From Haloferax profundi (GTDB lineage Archaea > Halobacteriota > Halobacteria > Halobacteriales > Haloferacaceae): a DNA stretch of 32,192 bases. The notes beneath the pieces were generated by a model. The model did no database searches. It saw nothing but the letters and a program-made list of their open reading frames with translations, and was not told where the DNA came from. Shown here piece after piece: positions 1 to 6,818 of this stretch. The DNA lies in assembly GCF_001469865.1 (NCBI RefSeq), contig NZ_LOPV01000288.1:1-32192 (forward strand), given 5' to 3'. The translations under genes and the position numbers were made by a program. The first letter of the stretch is position 1, and each line of letters opens with the position of its first letter.

Positions 1-29
1 TGCCGTCCGCAAACGTCGCAGGTAGCCAT
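1..29 (-). CDS. N-terminal fragment of a CxxC (zinc-finger-like) protein
   Basis: Only the first nine codons lie inside the window; they read MATCDVCGR on the minus strand and continue past the left edge. A CxxC pair at residues 4-7 suggests half of a zinc-binding knuckle, common in small haloarchaeal proteins. A strong TATA-like box at 52-60 lies about 27 bp upstream of the ATG, which supports a real leaderless gene. The function cannot be assigned from nine residues. Confidence 0.6.
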
Positions 30-51
30 TACTCACGAGTTGCAGCGACGA

Positions 52-60
52 GATAAAAAG
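52..60 (-). promoter_or_regulatory. TATA box of the left-edge CxxC gene
   Basis: On the minus strand this reads CTTTTTATC, an A/T run in a GC-rich background. It is 23-31 bp upstream of the ATG at 29, the usual haloarchaeal distance for a leaderless transcript. Confidence 0.6.
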
Positions 61-120
61 GGGTTGCCTCGCGCGCGTGTCGATCGCACACCTCACCCGA
101 AATGTCTGTCTCTGGTCACC

Positions 121-164
121 GTGTGCGCCGCAGTCGGTATAGACGTGTGTGCGCCGCAGTTGGT
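121..164. repeat. 26-bp-spaced direct repeat in a gene-free stretch
   Basis: GTGTGCGCCGCAGTCGGT (121-138) recurs as GTGTGCGCCGCAGTTGGT (147-164), 17 of 18 bases identical, with a 26-bp period. It lies in the 190-bp gap (30-219) between the 38-aa gene and the left-edge gene, about 90-135 bp upstream of the latter's start. It may be a paired protein-binding site. I see no gene in the gap. Confidence 0.6.
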
Positions 165-219
165 CTCGGCGGCGAGAGACGTCACTACCCGGGGCGAACG
201 GCGGGAGAGAATCCGAAAC

Positions 220-336
220 TTAAGCGTCGTCGTCGCTCTCTTCGTCGGCGTCTGGGTTCGCCTCAGTCGGGGGCGTGAAGTTCGTCGGAACGACGGTTGG
301 GTGGTTAAGCCCGAGACGTGGTTGCTTCGCTGCCAT
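220..336 (-). CDS. Small acidic haloarchaeal protein of unknown function (38 aa)
   Basis: A short reading frame starts MAAKQPRLGLNHP and ends with an aspartate/glutamate-rich tail (DADEESDDDA) before TAA. The N-terminal half is basic and proline-rich; the C-terminal third is strongly acidic, a layout typical of halophile microproteins. Third codon positions are mainly G or C, unlike the surrounding non-coding DNA. An A/T-rich stretch around 366-375 (TAATTATT on the minus strand) is a plausible TATA element giving a leader of a few bases. I do not recognise the family and see no metal-binding or membrane motif. It could be a nucleic-acid-associated or ribosome-associated microprotein, but that is a guess. 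Confidence 0.65.
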   Translation of the reverse strand: MAAKQPRLGLNHPTVVPTNFTPPTEANPDADEESDDDA

Positions 337-547
337 ACTCAGGTGTACCTACGGGAAGGACAGACAAATAATTACTCATGCGCATAATTTATGTGCGGGC
401 AGGTGAGGATAACTGCAGGGTATCTCCCCCCGTGCAGTCGGTCGATTCACTCGGCATCACGCCACGCTCGTCAGCGAGACTCACAGGTGGGAAGAGAGTG
501 CTTCCGCTCTAACCTGACGGCGCGAAAAAGGACAGTGGTGACGTCGC

Positions 548-1081
548 TTACGCGAAGTTCTCTTCGTAGAGGTCCATCGCGTGCTCGATGGCGTCCTTCG
601 CGGCCTGCTTGTCTTCCCAGCCGAGGGTCTCGACTTCTTTGCCCGCTTCGAGGTTCTTGTACGTCGAGAAGAACTCGTCAATCTCGTCGCGAAGCTGCTG
701 TGGGATGTCTTCGAGGTCCTCGATGTGGTCGTAGCGTGGGTCCTCGGTAGGGACGGCGATGACCTTGTCGTCCTGCTCGCCGTCGTCGTCCATCTTCATG
801 AGGGCAACGGGGCGTGCCTCGATGACGCACCCAGGGAACGTCTGGTCTTCGACGAGGACGAGCACGTCGAAGGGGTCTTCGTCGTCGTAGTACGTCTGCG
901 GCATGAACCCGTAGTCAGATGGGTAGTGGACGTTCGAGTGGAGCACACGGTCGAGGACGACGCCGGGGATGTCCTTGTCGTACTCGTACTTGTTGCGCTC
1001 GCCTTTGAGACACTCGACAACTGCGTAGATTTCGTCCGGCGCGTTGGGGCCGGTCTCCATGTCTTCCCAGAGATTCGCCAT
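548..1081 (-). CDS. ppa: Inorganic pyrophosphatase, family I
   Basis: This cytoplasmic enzyme hydrolyses pyrophosphate to two phosphates, pulling nucleotide polymerisation and activation reactions forward. The 177-residue length fits soluble family I enzymes. The signature is plain: YPSDYGFMPQTYYDDEDPFD (about residues 53-72) with the metal-binding Asp67, Asp69 and Asp72, followed by the active-site segment DDKV near residues 104-107. The C-terminal half is rich in Asp and Glu, as in halophilic proteins. The ATG at 1081 is preceded by a TATA-like TTTTGC (minus strand, 1104-1110) at leaderless spacing. It is a single-gene unit, divergent from the PadR gene across a 339-bp gap. Confidence 0.97.
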   Translation of the reverse strand: MANLWEDMETGPNAPDEIYAVVECLKGERNKYEYDKDIPGVVLDRVLHSNVHYPSDYGFMPQTYYDDEDPFDVLVLVEDQTFPGCVIEARPVALMKMDDDGEQDDKVIAVPTEDPRYDHIEDLEDIPQQLRDEIDEFFSTYKNLEAGKEVETLGWEDKQAAKDAIEHAMDLYEENFA

Positions 1082-1218
1082 ATTGAACCCATCCTCGAAA
1101 CGGGCAAAAGTCCTTTCGGCATCGGTCTCGTAGCTTCGCTCCAGCCTGGCCCTTCGGCGGCGACACTACGTACCCACTTTTAGATATATTCTCCAGAGAT
1201 TCCTCCCAGAATCGTACA

Positions 1219-1245
1219 GGTATCCGTGAGGTATTCCCTGGGTAT
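1219..1245. repeat. Three GGTAT words phased at exactly 11 bp
   Basis: GGTAT occurs at 1219, 1230 and 1241, one DNA turn apart, with a related CGTAT at 1259. The regular phasing suggests a protein binding one face of the helix. The site is 138-165 bp upstream of ppa and about 180 bp upstream of the PadR gene. No regulator can be named. Confidence 0.45.
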
Positions 1246-1349
1246 GCTATCGATTCCGCGTATCCTCGTGGAATTGATACTCACGGACGAATGAATCTGT
1301 CCGAAAATCGGCAGACATGTGCGTCTTCTCGGTGATTCCCGCTATACTA

Positions 1350-1367
1350 CGGGTGCCCGGATACCCG
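1350..1367. promoter_or_regulatory. Inverted repeat upstream of the PadR promoter
   Basis: CGGGT and ACCCG arms flank an 8-bp centre, ending 23 bp before the TATA box of the PadR-type gene. PadR proteins commonly repress their own promoters by binding dyads, so this is a candidate operator; the arms are short and chance cannot be excluded. Confidence 0.4.
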
Positions 1368-1390
1368 AAACCGATTGCGCGTTGACAAAG

Positions 1391-1398
1391 TTTAAATA
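1391..1398 (+). promoter_or_regulatory. TATA box of the PadR-type gene
   Basis: TTTAAATA sits 23-30 bp before the ATG at 1421, a near-ideal haloarchaeal TATA box with leaderless spacing. Confidence 0.75.
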
Positions 1399-1420
1399 GG
1401 TAGGTGACATTTCCATATGC

Positions 1421-1780
1421 ATGTCAGAGGCACAAACTATTGGCAACAAATCCGGTGCGGCTCGGGACCTCACCGCGTTCCAACAGAACATCCTCGTCAT
1501 CCTCGCCGAGGAACCGATGTACGGTCTTGCAATCAAGCGCCACCTCGAAGAGTACTACGACACCGAAGTCAATCACGGGCGTCTGTACCCCAACCTCGAC
1601 GACCTCGTCGAGATGGACCTCGTCGAGAAGAGCGAACTCGACAAGCGCACCAACCAGTACGAACTGACCGACGATGGTCTCCAGGCCGTCCTCGACCGCT
1701 TCGACTGGATGCTCTCGAAGTTCGTCACCGACGACGAGCGCGCCGAGATGGTCTCGGACCTCATCGAAGCCAAGCTGTAA
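1421..1780 (+). CDS. PadR-family winged-helix transcriptional regulator
   Basis: The 119-residue protein is a small DNA-binding regulator. After a polar N-terminus, the segment from about residue 16 (DLTAFQQNILVILAEEPMYG) through the basic GLAIKRHLEEYY helix matches the PadR opening, in which Y-G-x-x-I-x-x leads into the recognition region. The wing follows around NHGRLYPNLDDLVEMDLVEK and the YELTDDGL element; a short helical C-terminus probably dimerises. There is no separate ligand domain, so it resembles the short PadR-s2 type. The ATG follows a strong TATA box. The gene stands alone, head-to-head with ppa and converging on the rnhA operon. The signal sensed is unknown. Confidence 0.9.
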   Translation: MSEAQTIGNKSGAARDLTAFQQNILVILAEEPMYGLAIKRHLEEYYDTEVNHGRLYPNLDDLVEMDLVEKSELDKRTNQYELTDDGLQAVLDRFDWMLSKFVTDDERAEMVSDLIEAKL

Positions 1781-1801
1781 TCACACGAAACCCCGGTTCG
1801 C

Positions 1802-2362
1802 TCACCTGTATTCGGGCACTTCGGCGCCTACGGCGTCGAATATCAGTTCGAGCGACTCCGAAAGTAACGACTGCTGTTCAGTAGTCGGCCACGCATTGCG
1901 TGGATAATATTCTTCGACGAACTCGCGTACCTCGGGAGCGCCTGCCGTCTCTATCTTCCGAACGTAGTGATTGCCGAGGAAGTCTGCGAACGCGCGAGCG
2001 TTTGCGGCGTGCACCTCACCGTGTTCGTCGGCGACAGCCTCCACGACGGCAGCGTTGTGTTCTTCGACGGCGCTCCACTCGTGTTCTTCACCAGTCCCCG
2101 AGAGCGGGCGTTCTATCCCGCGGTCGACGTCGTCGATTTGCGACGGGCGGACGGTTCCATCGTCGTCGACCCACTCGGCAGGGTGGAGGACGAGCGTCTC
2201 GTCTTCGTCGCGGAGACGGGCCACGAAGTCGTGCGGTTCGACGAGTTCGTCTCGCGCCGACAGATACGTCGCACGCTCGTCTGGGTCGATGGCGTCGCGT
2301 GCCAACCGAGTCAATCGCTCTGCTTCTTGCAATACCTCTTCGGGGAGTTCTGGGTCAGGCAT
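1802..2362 (-). CDS. RnhA operon protein (conserved haloarchaeal, unknown function)
   Basis: The 186-residue acidic protein overlaps the 3' end of rnhA by 8 bp (ATG within the last codons of rnhA), so the two are translationally coupled. Haloarchaeal genomes often name this family after its place beside rnhA (I recall DUF7108). The sequence is mostly helical and charged, with conserved-looking features such as ARDEL near residue 37, HPAEW near 59 and a central EHEWSAVEEHNAAV segment; the C-terminus holds NHYVRKIE and EEYYPRNAWPT. I see no cysteines, membrane segments or catalytic motif. The coupling suggests work alongside RNase HI, but the role is unknown. Confidence 0.85.
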   Translation of the reverse strand: MPDPELPEEVLQEAERLTRLARDAIDPDERATYLSARDELVEPHDFVARLRDEDETLVLHPAEWVDDDGTVRPSQIDDVDRGIERPLSGTGEEHEWSAVEEHNAAVVEAVADEHGEVHAANARAFADFLGNHYVRKIETAGAPEVREFVEEYYPRNAWPTTEQQSLLSESLELIFDAVGAEVPEYR

Positions 2363-2948
2363 CGTCGAGGGCCTCGTTGGCTAGAGAGTCGGCGCGGTCG
2401 TTTATCTCTCGCGGTACGTGTTCGAGCGACCAACGGTCGAACGCAGCGAGGAGTTCGTTGGCCTTCACACGTCGTTCACGGAGGCCGGGGTCGTTCGTCT
2501 TCCATTCGCCGCGAACCTGCTTGACGATGAGTTGAGAGTCACCGCGAACGTCGACTTCGTCGTACCCGTAGTCTTTGGCGACCGAGAGGGCCTCGATGAG
2601 TGCTTCGTACTCCGCGCGGTTGTTGGTCGTCTCTCCGATGCGTTTGGAGCCTTCGGCGACGATACCGTTGCTCGTCACGATTGCCCATCCGATGGCCGCA
2701 GGGCCGGGGTTCCCGCGACTCGCACCGTCGAAGTAGACGTGTGCCCGCCCTCCCTTTGGTTGTAGGATAGTCAGTAAGTCGGCCGGGTTGGCACCCTGAA
2801 CGACGACTTTGTCGTCGTAGGCGACGGCGCTGGCGTCGCCACGCTCGGCGCGCCAGCGCTCGTACTCCGTGTTGCCGGATTTGACCGATACGCCTGCCTC
2901 TTCGAGTCGTCGTCTGGCATCGTCGGGGTCACACTCGACCGTCGGCAT
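2355..2948 (-). CDS. rnhA: Ribonuclease HI, archaeal type
   Basis: RNase HI cuts the RNA strand of RNA-DNA hybrids, removing primers and R-loops. The catalytic domain starts near residue 69: [12 protein letters not shown] (Asp74), [11 protein letters not shown] (Glu113), VRGDSQL (Asp137) and the last acidic residue in NDRADSLAN (Asp187), so all four metal-binding residues are present. Roughly 65 residues before it form a small N-terminal domain seen in haloarchaeal versions. I chose the ATG at 2948 (197 aa) rather than the upstream frame start at 3035: the earlier codons are non-halophilic in composition, and a TATA-like CCTATACC (2973-2980) lies about 27 bp upstream of 2948. It leads a two-gene operon. 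Confidence 0.92.
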   Translation of the reverse strand: MPTVECDPDDARRRLEEAGVSVKSGNTEYERWRAERGDASAVAYDDKVVVQGANPADLLTILQPKGGRAHVYFDGASRGNPGPAAIGWAIVTSNGIVAEGSKRIGETTNNRAEYEALIEALSVAKDYGYDEVDVRGDSQLIVKQVRGEWKTNDPGLRERRVKANELLAAFDRWSLEHVPREINDRADSLANEALDDA

Positions 2949-2972
2949 ACCACCACCTCGCTGGGGACTCGG

Positions 2973-2980
2973 TATAGGCG
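2973..2980 (-). promoter_or_regulatory. TATA box of the rnhA operon
   Basis: The minus strand reads CGCCTATACC across this site, 25-32 bp before the ATG at 2948; it decides in favour of the shorter RnhA. Confidence 0.5.
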
Positions 2981-3065
2981 CTCCGTTCGCCGCCGCGTTC
3001 TCCCTGACTGTCACTCTCACGGGGAAAACTTTCAAGCATCAGGCCATAGACACTATAAAAATGCG

Positions 3066-4049
3066 ATGAAACGGCCCACCCGCCAGCGGGAGCGCGAGTA
3101 CGACCGGACTCGATGGGGAGACGAGTCGGAAGGCGACGAAGCGACAGACGAAGACGAGATTGACCTCGACAACCTCGACCCGGACGAAGTCGTTCGGACT
3201 GCAGACGGTGAGTTAATCCACGAAGAGACGGGAATCATCATCGAAGAAGAGCGAATCGATCCCGGCCCGGAGTGGCGCGCGTTCAACCACTCCGAACGGC
3301 AGTCGAAGTCGCGTGTTGGTGCGCCGACCACCAAGACGATGCACGACAAAGGCCTGACGACGACTATCGACTGGAAGGACAAAGACGCCTACGGCAGGTC
3401 GATTTCGTCGGAGAAGCGGTCGCAGATGCACCGCCTCCGAAAGTGGCAAGAGCGCATTCGGACCAAAGACGCCGGCGAGCGGAACCTGCAGTTCGCCCTC
3501 AGCGAAATCGACCGTATGGCGTCCGCACTCGGCGTCCCACGTTCGGTCCGCGAAGTCGCGTCGGTCATCTATCGACGTGCACTCAACGAAGACCTGATTC
3601 GGGGACGCTCCATCGAGGGCGTCGCCACCGCGACGCTCTACGCCGCCTGTCGAAAAGAGGGGATTCCACGCTCACTCGAAGAGATTGCCGAAGTCTCGCG
3701 CGTCGAGCGAAAGGAGATTGGTCGAACCTACCGGTACGTCTCCCAAGAACTCGGCTTGGAGATGCGTCCGGTCGACCCGAAGAAGTACGTCCCTCGGTTC
3801 TCGTCGGAACTCGACCTCTCGAAGGAAGTCCAGTCGAAGGCGAACGAGATTATCGAGACGACGGCAGAGCAAGGCCTGCTCTCGGGCAAGTCGCCGACTG
3901 GGTTCGCCGCCGCCGCAATCTACGCCGCCTCGCTGCTCTGTAACGAGAAGAAGACCCAGCGCGAAGTCGCCGACGTGGCGCAGGTGACGGAAGTCACCAT
4001 CCGGAATCGCTATCAAGAACAAATCGAAGCGATGGGCATCCACGCCTGA
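3066..4049 (+). CDS. tfb: Transcription factor TFB paralogue lacking zinc-ribbon cysteines
   Basis: TFB binds the TBP-TATA complex and recruits archaeal RNA polymerase. The two cyclin-like repeats are clear: about residues 137-220 ([18 protein letters not shown], then YAACRKEG) and about 231-318, ending in a helix-turn-helix ([21 protein letters not shown]). The B-reader/linker segment DPGPEWRAF (66-73) is intact. The N-terminal ribbon is not: where other TFBs have two CxxC pairs, this 327-residue protein has DPDE and HEET, and no cysteine occurs before residue 195 or so. The ribbon fold may persist without zinc or polymerase contact may be altered. Haloarchaea have several TFBs, and this looks like a divergent paralogue. 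A weak AACTTTCAAG (3028-3037) may be its TATA element. Confidence 0.92.
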   Translation: MKRPTRQREREYDRTRWGDESEGDEATDEDEIDLDNLDPDEVVRTADGELIHEETGIIIEEERIDPGPEWRAFNHSERQSKSRVGAPTTKTMHDKGLTTTIDWKDKDAYGRSISSEKRSQMHRLRKWQERIRTKDAGERNLQFALSEIDRMASALGVPRSVREVASVIYRRALNEDLIRGRSIEGVATATLYAACRKEGIPRSLEEIAEVSRVERKEIGRTYRYVSQELGLEMRPVDPKKYVPRFSSELDLSKEVQSKANEIIETTAEQGLLSGKSPTGFAAAAIYAASLLCNEKKTQREVADVAQVTEVTIRNRYQEQIEAMGIHA

Positions 4050-4073
4050 TTGGTCTCAGCCCCCTGAATTGGC

Positions 4074-4113
4074 ACGGTTTCCAACAGAACCGTCGCGACA
4101 CCCACCGTGGGTG
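4074..4113 (+). terminator. Tandem hairpins after tfb
   Basis: ACGGTT (4074-4079) pairs with AACCGT (4088-4093), and CACCCA (4099-4104) pairs with TGGGTG (4108-4113). The pair begins 24 bp after the tfb stop and precedes a short T run near 4123. They may end the tfb transcript or stabilise its 3' end; archaeal terminators mainly need T runs, so this is tentative. Confidence 0.35.
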
Positions 4114-4160
4114 CTGACACACTTCGTTTTCACCGCTGTCCCGACGACGCCGTCGCCGAA

Positions 4161-4168
4161 GGTTCATA
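4161..4168 (+). promoter_or_regulatory. Candidate TATA box of nreA
   Basis: GGTTCATA lies 25-32 bp upstream of the ATG at 4193. Confidence 0.35.
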
Positions 4169-4192
4169 CCCGAGGGCGACCCACATCCGGTG

Positions 4193-5458
4193 ATGCGGCT
4201 CGACGAGTTCATGGACATCGAGCGGGACGAACGCGCCGAGCGACGGCGTCTCGCCGAAGAGAAGTCCTACGGCATCCTCGACCACCTCGAGACGTTTCAA
4301 GACCGATTCGAGGAGACGGTCCAAGGCGACTCGCTCTACGGCGGCGTCTCGCCGTCCATCTTCGTCGGACGGTCGAACTATCCGCGCGTCTCGACGGGCA
4401 TTCTCTCGCCTGTCGGCCACGACGAGGACGCCGACACGTTCGAGACGAGTGCTGCCTGGTACGACGAGGGCGTGAGTATCTCGGACGTGTTCCAGCGCCG
4501 CACGTCACTTCTCAACTCGAACCGCGGCACGAAGGTGACGAACGTCGCAGACTCGTGGGACGGATTCCTCGGCACCCAGCGCGAAGTCGCCATCGCCGAT
4601 AGGCCCGTCACGGTCGAAATCGGCCTCGACGGGAAACCCGAGTTGGACCTCGACGCCCACTCTGACGACGTGGCGACGCCGGTCGGACCCCGTGCCCGTG
4701 CTCGGTCTGCTGACCTCGCCGAGAACCCACACGTCCCGCGGGCGGTAGAAAAGACGCTCGAAGACGACGACTGGAACGCCCAGGGAGCGATGACGTACCT
4801 CTACCGGCGCGGGTTCGACGTGTACGACATCAACACGATTCTCTCGGCGGGTGCACTCGGTCAGACCCAACAGCGCCGTCTCGTGCCGACGCGCTGGTCG
4901 ATTACCGCCGTCGACGACACGCTCGGGAAGTACCTCCGCGGGACGGTCAAGCACGCAGAGACCATCGACGGCGTCGAAATCTACCGCAACGAGTTCCTCG
5001 GAAACGCCTTCTGGGTCATCCTCGCGCCGGGTCGCTGGGAGTTCGAGTTGGTCGAGATGAAAGCGCCGGGAAGCGTCTGGAACCCCGACCCGGACGCGGG
5101 GATGTACCTCGCCGCGGACAGCGAAGGGTACGAGGGGCGCACCTCGTACGTGAACGAGACGGCCGGCGCGTACCACGCCTCTCGGTTGGGCGTCCTCGAA
5201 CACCTCCACGACAGAGGGCGACAGGCGAAGGCACTCGTCCTCCGGCACGTCTCCGACGAGTACTGGGGACCGGTCGGCGTCTGGCAGATTCGCGAGTCGA
5301 TTCGTCACGCCTTCGAAGGCGAGAAAGCAGAGGCGGAGACGTTCGGTGGGGCGGTCCGCGACGTGACGAACTACCTGCCCGTCTCGTTGGGTGACCTCCG
5401 CCGGAAGTCCACGATGGCCGCCGGTCTCCAGACCAACATCTTCGACTTCGGTCAGTAA
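4193..5458 (+). CDS. nreA: DNA repair protein NreA with PCNA-interaction tail
   Basis: NreA-type proteins act in archaeal DNA repair and associate with the sliding clamp PCNA. The 421-residue protein has the family's two parts: an N-terminal domain (YGGVSPSIFVGRSNYPRVS near residues 44-62, then a GPRARARSADLAENP segment) and a C-terminal domain with the W-rich NAFWVILAPGRWEFELVEMK stretch and DEYWGPVGVWQIRESIRHA. The extreme C-terminus (QTNIFDFGQ) fits a PCNA-interacting peptide, Q-x-x-I-x-x-F. No N-terminal zinc ribbon is present, which is usual in haloarchaea. I prefer the ATG at 4193 to a GTG one codon earlier. The gene is flanked by tfb upstream and a small membrane protein downstream. 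Confidence 0.93.
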   Translation: MRLDEFMDIERDERAERRRLAEEKSYGILDHLETFQDRFEETVQGDSLYGGVSPSIFVGRSNYPRVSTGILSPVGHDEDADTFETSAAWYDEGVSISDVFQRRTSLLNSNRGTKVTNVADSWDGFLGTQREVAIADRPVTVEIGLDGKPELDLDAHSDDVATPVGPRARARSADLAENPHVPRAVEKTLEDDDWNAQGAMTYLYRRGFDVYDINTILSAGALGQTQQRRLVPTRWSITAVDDTLGKYLRGTVKHAETIDGVEIYRNEFLGNAFWVILAPGRWEFELVEMKAPGSVWNPDPDAGMYLAADSEGYEGRTSYVNETAGAYHASRLGVLEHLHDRGRQAKALVLRHVSDEYWGPVGVWQIRESIRHAFEGEKAEAETFGGAVRDVTNYLPVSLGDLRRKSTMAAGLQTNIFDFGQ

Positions 5459-5491
5459 CACCTATCTGACACCCCTGTGACACGTACTCGT

Positions 5492-5665
5492 ATGGTCCCA
5501 CTCCAGATACCCGGCGGTCCGGAACTGCTCATCATCTTCCTCATCTACGGCGTCCTCGGCCTCCTGCCGATTGCGGCGGCGCTCGTGGGGATGTACCTCC
5601 TGTACAAGATTCGCAACGATATCGGCCGAATCGCAGACGCTCTCGAAGAGAGTGAGTCGGTGTAG
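5492..5665 (+). CDS. Small TatA-like membrane protein (57 aa)
   Basis: The protein starts MVPLQIPGGPELLIIF, which closely resembles the first residues of haloarchaeal TatA. It continues as a second hydrophobic stretch (about residues 16-42, LGLLPIAAALVGMYLLY) and a short charged tail KIRNDIGRIADALEESESV. TatA instead has one helix, an FG hinge and a long amphipathic helix, so this is not a normal TatA. It may be a two-helix membrane microprotein that shares the TatA N-terminal signature. It follows nreA by 33 bp and may be cotranscribed with it. I chose the ATG at 5492 over a GTG five codons upstream. The function is unknown. Confidence 0.75.
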   Translation: MVPLQIPGGPELLIIFLIYGVLGLLPIAAALVGMYLLYKIRNDIGRIADALEESESV

Positions 5666-5704
5666 GCGGGGCGAACCCGGTCGGTTCAGAACTGTTTCGG
5701 CCGC

Positions 5705-6160
5705 TCAGGCCTCGACGGCGTCGAGGTTGGCAAGCGCTTTTTCGACGAGTTCGCCCGTATCGGCGATGATGTCCGCCATCTCCTCGTTGTCCGGCGCGAT
5801 GCCGATGAGGCGAGCGACGCGCATGATGCTCAGGTGGTAGACGACCTGTTTCCCGGGTTCTTCCTCCCAGATGACCACGTTGCACGGGAAGAGGCCACCC
5901 ATCTTGTTGTCGGTGGCGGTGAGCGCACGGTCCGCCATCGTGGGGTTGCAGGCACCGAGGACGTAGTACGGGTCCCGGCCGGCGTCGACTTTCTCGTTGA
6001 GCATCTCCGACGGCGAAAATTCGGTCGCGACACCGAACCCGGCGTCCGTGAAGGCTTCGCGGACGTGTTCGATTGCCTCCTCGTGGTCCATGTCGAGGAC
6101 GACGCGTTCCTCACCGATGTCTTCCGGTTCGATGGCGGTCGGGTCGATTGGGAGTGCCAT
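5705..6160 (-). CDS. DUF302 family protein
   Basis: The 151-residue cytoplasmic protein belongs to the small alpha/beta DUF302 family, whose biochemical role is unsettled. It shows the family pattern: an N-terminal helix (HEEAIEHVREAFTDAGFGVATE, residues 26-47), the LGACNP motif around Cys71, the LLPC-like FPCNVVIWEE around Cys93, and a C-terminal VARLIG element before a helical tail. The two cysteines may bind a ligand or metal. The ATG at 6160 was chosen because upstream codons in the same frame look non-coding and a TTTTCC element (minus strand, 6185-6190) is at TATA distance. It appears to be a single-gene unit. Confidence 0.88.
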   Translation of the reverse strand: MALPIDPTAIEPEDIGEERVVLDMDHEEAIEHVREAFTDAGFGVATEFSPSEMLNEKVDAGRDPYYVLGACNPTMADRALTATDNKMGGLFPCNVVIWEEEPGKQVVYHLSIMRVARLIGIAPDNEEMADIIADTGELVEKALANLDAVEA

Positions 6161-6245
6161 GACGATTCGTAGTCGCTCCGGCGTGGAAAAGGTACCTGTA
6201 TTGTGTGGGTCGCGCACGAAGGGTGCGGCACTCTTCCCGCGGTGG

Positions 6246-6818
6246 TCAGTCCGAATCGCAGTCGTCGAGGACCGACTGGACGAAGGCCGATTTGGCGTCG
6301 GTGTACGCTTCGCGTTCGTCCGCGTGGGCCTCGGCCAACGCCCGTTTCTGGCGTTCGTACTCCGCTGCAAGGTCAGGGTCGGCCCGCAGTGCGTCTCGGA
6401 ACGACACCTGGTCGCGGTGACAGTCGCTCCCGCGTTCGGTCACAGAGAGGTAGTGCGTGCGACACGACGATGGCCCGCGGGCGAAGAAGCGTCGGTCCGG
6501 AACTGCGTCGTTCGGCCGTTCTTCGTACCCCGCGTCGGTGAGCACGCGGGCCACCTCGTCCGTCTCGTCGAGGTGCGCGACGAGAACGAGCACGTCCACG
6601 ATTGGCTTCGCGGCGAGTCCCGGAACCGCGGTACTGCCGACGTGTTCGAACCCAACGACGTGTGGCCCGAGGCGTGGCCGGAGACGTTCGACTTCGCGTT
6701 CGTACGCGTCGTGCCACGACGGGTCGTGAGAGACGAGTTCGACTGTTCCGCGAGCGAGTCCGAGTCCCGAGTCGTCGGCCGCTACGTGGGCCGAGTCGTC
6801 GTCTTCCGAGTCGGTCAT
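6246..6818 (-). CDS. GrpB/UPF0157 nucleotidyltransferase-fold protein
   Basis: The 190-residue protein matches the GrpB (UPF0157) family of the nucleotidyltransferase superfamily. The core motif EHVGSTAVPGLAAKPIVDV (about residues 59-77) carries the GS helix and Asp75; a family aspartate pair probably binds metal and nucleotide. Downstream are RDALRADPDLAAEYERQKRALA and a helical C-terminus, also family features. The substrate is unknown; some members are fused to dephospho-CoA kinase. The ATG at 6818 forms an ATGA overlap with the stop of the upstream membrane protease-like gene, which argues against a start six codons earlier. It is the last gene of a three-gene operon. Confidence 0.9.
   Translation of the reverse strand: MTDSEDDDSAHVAADDSGLGLARGTVELVSHDPSWHDAYEREVERLRPRLGPHVVGFEHVGSTAVPGLAAKPIVDVLVLVAHLDETDEVARVLTDAGYEERPNDAVPDRRFFARGPSSCRTHYLSVTERGSDCHRDQVSFRDALRADPDLAAEYERQKRALAEAHADEREAYTDAKSAFVQSVLDDCDSD

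Larger units (their letters stand above)
1082..1420. other. Long divergent intergenic region between ppa and the PadR gene
   Basis: This 339-bp stretch has no credible gene on either strand. It carries the ppa promoter near 1104-1110, three GGTAT words phased at 11 bp (1219-1245), an inverted repeat (1350-1367) and the PadR promoter (1391-1398). It is more A/T-rich than its flanks and is likely a control region. Confidence 0.6.

Noticed and set aside
413-437. Imperfect hairpin with CTGCA/TGCAG arms upstream of the 38-aa gene
   Set aside because: The stem has a bulge and no associated gene feature. It could fold by chance in GC-rich DNA, and no RNA gene is recognisable around it.
581-1183. 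Long open plus-strand frames opposite ppa and similar frames opposite other genes
   Set aside because: High GC makes long open frames on the antisense strand. Their proteins are Val-, Arg- or Ser-rich and match no family, while the opposite strand holds the real gene.
4190-4192. GTG start of nreA one codon before the ATG
   Set aside because: The ATG at 4193 gives the usual family opening MRLDEF, and nothing favours the GTG.
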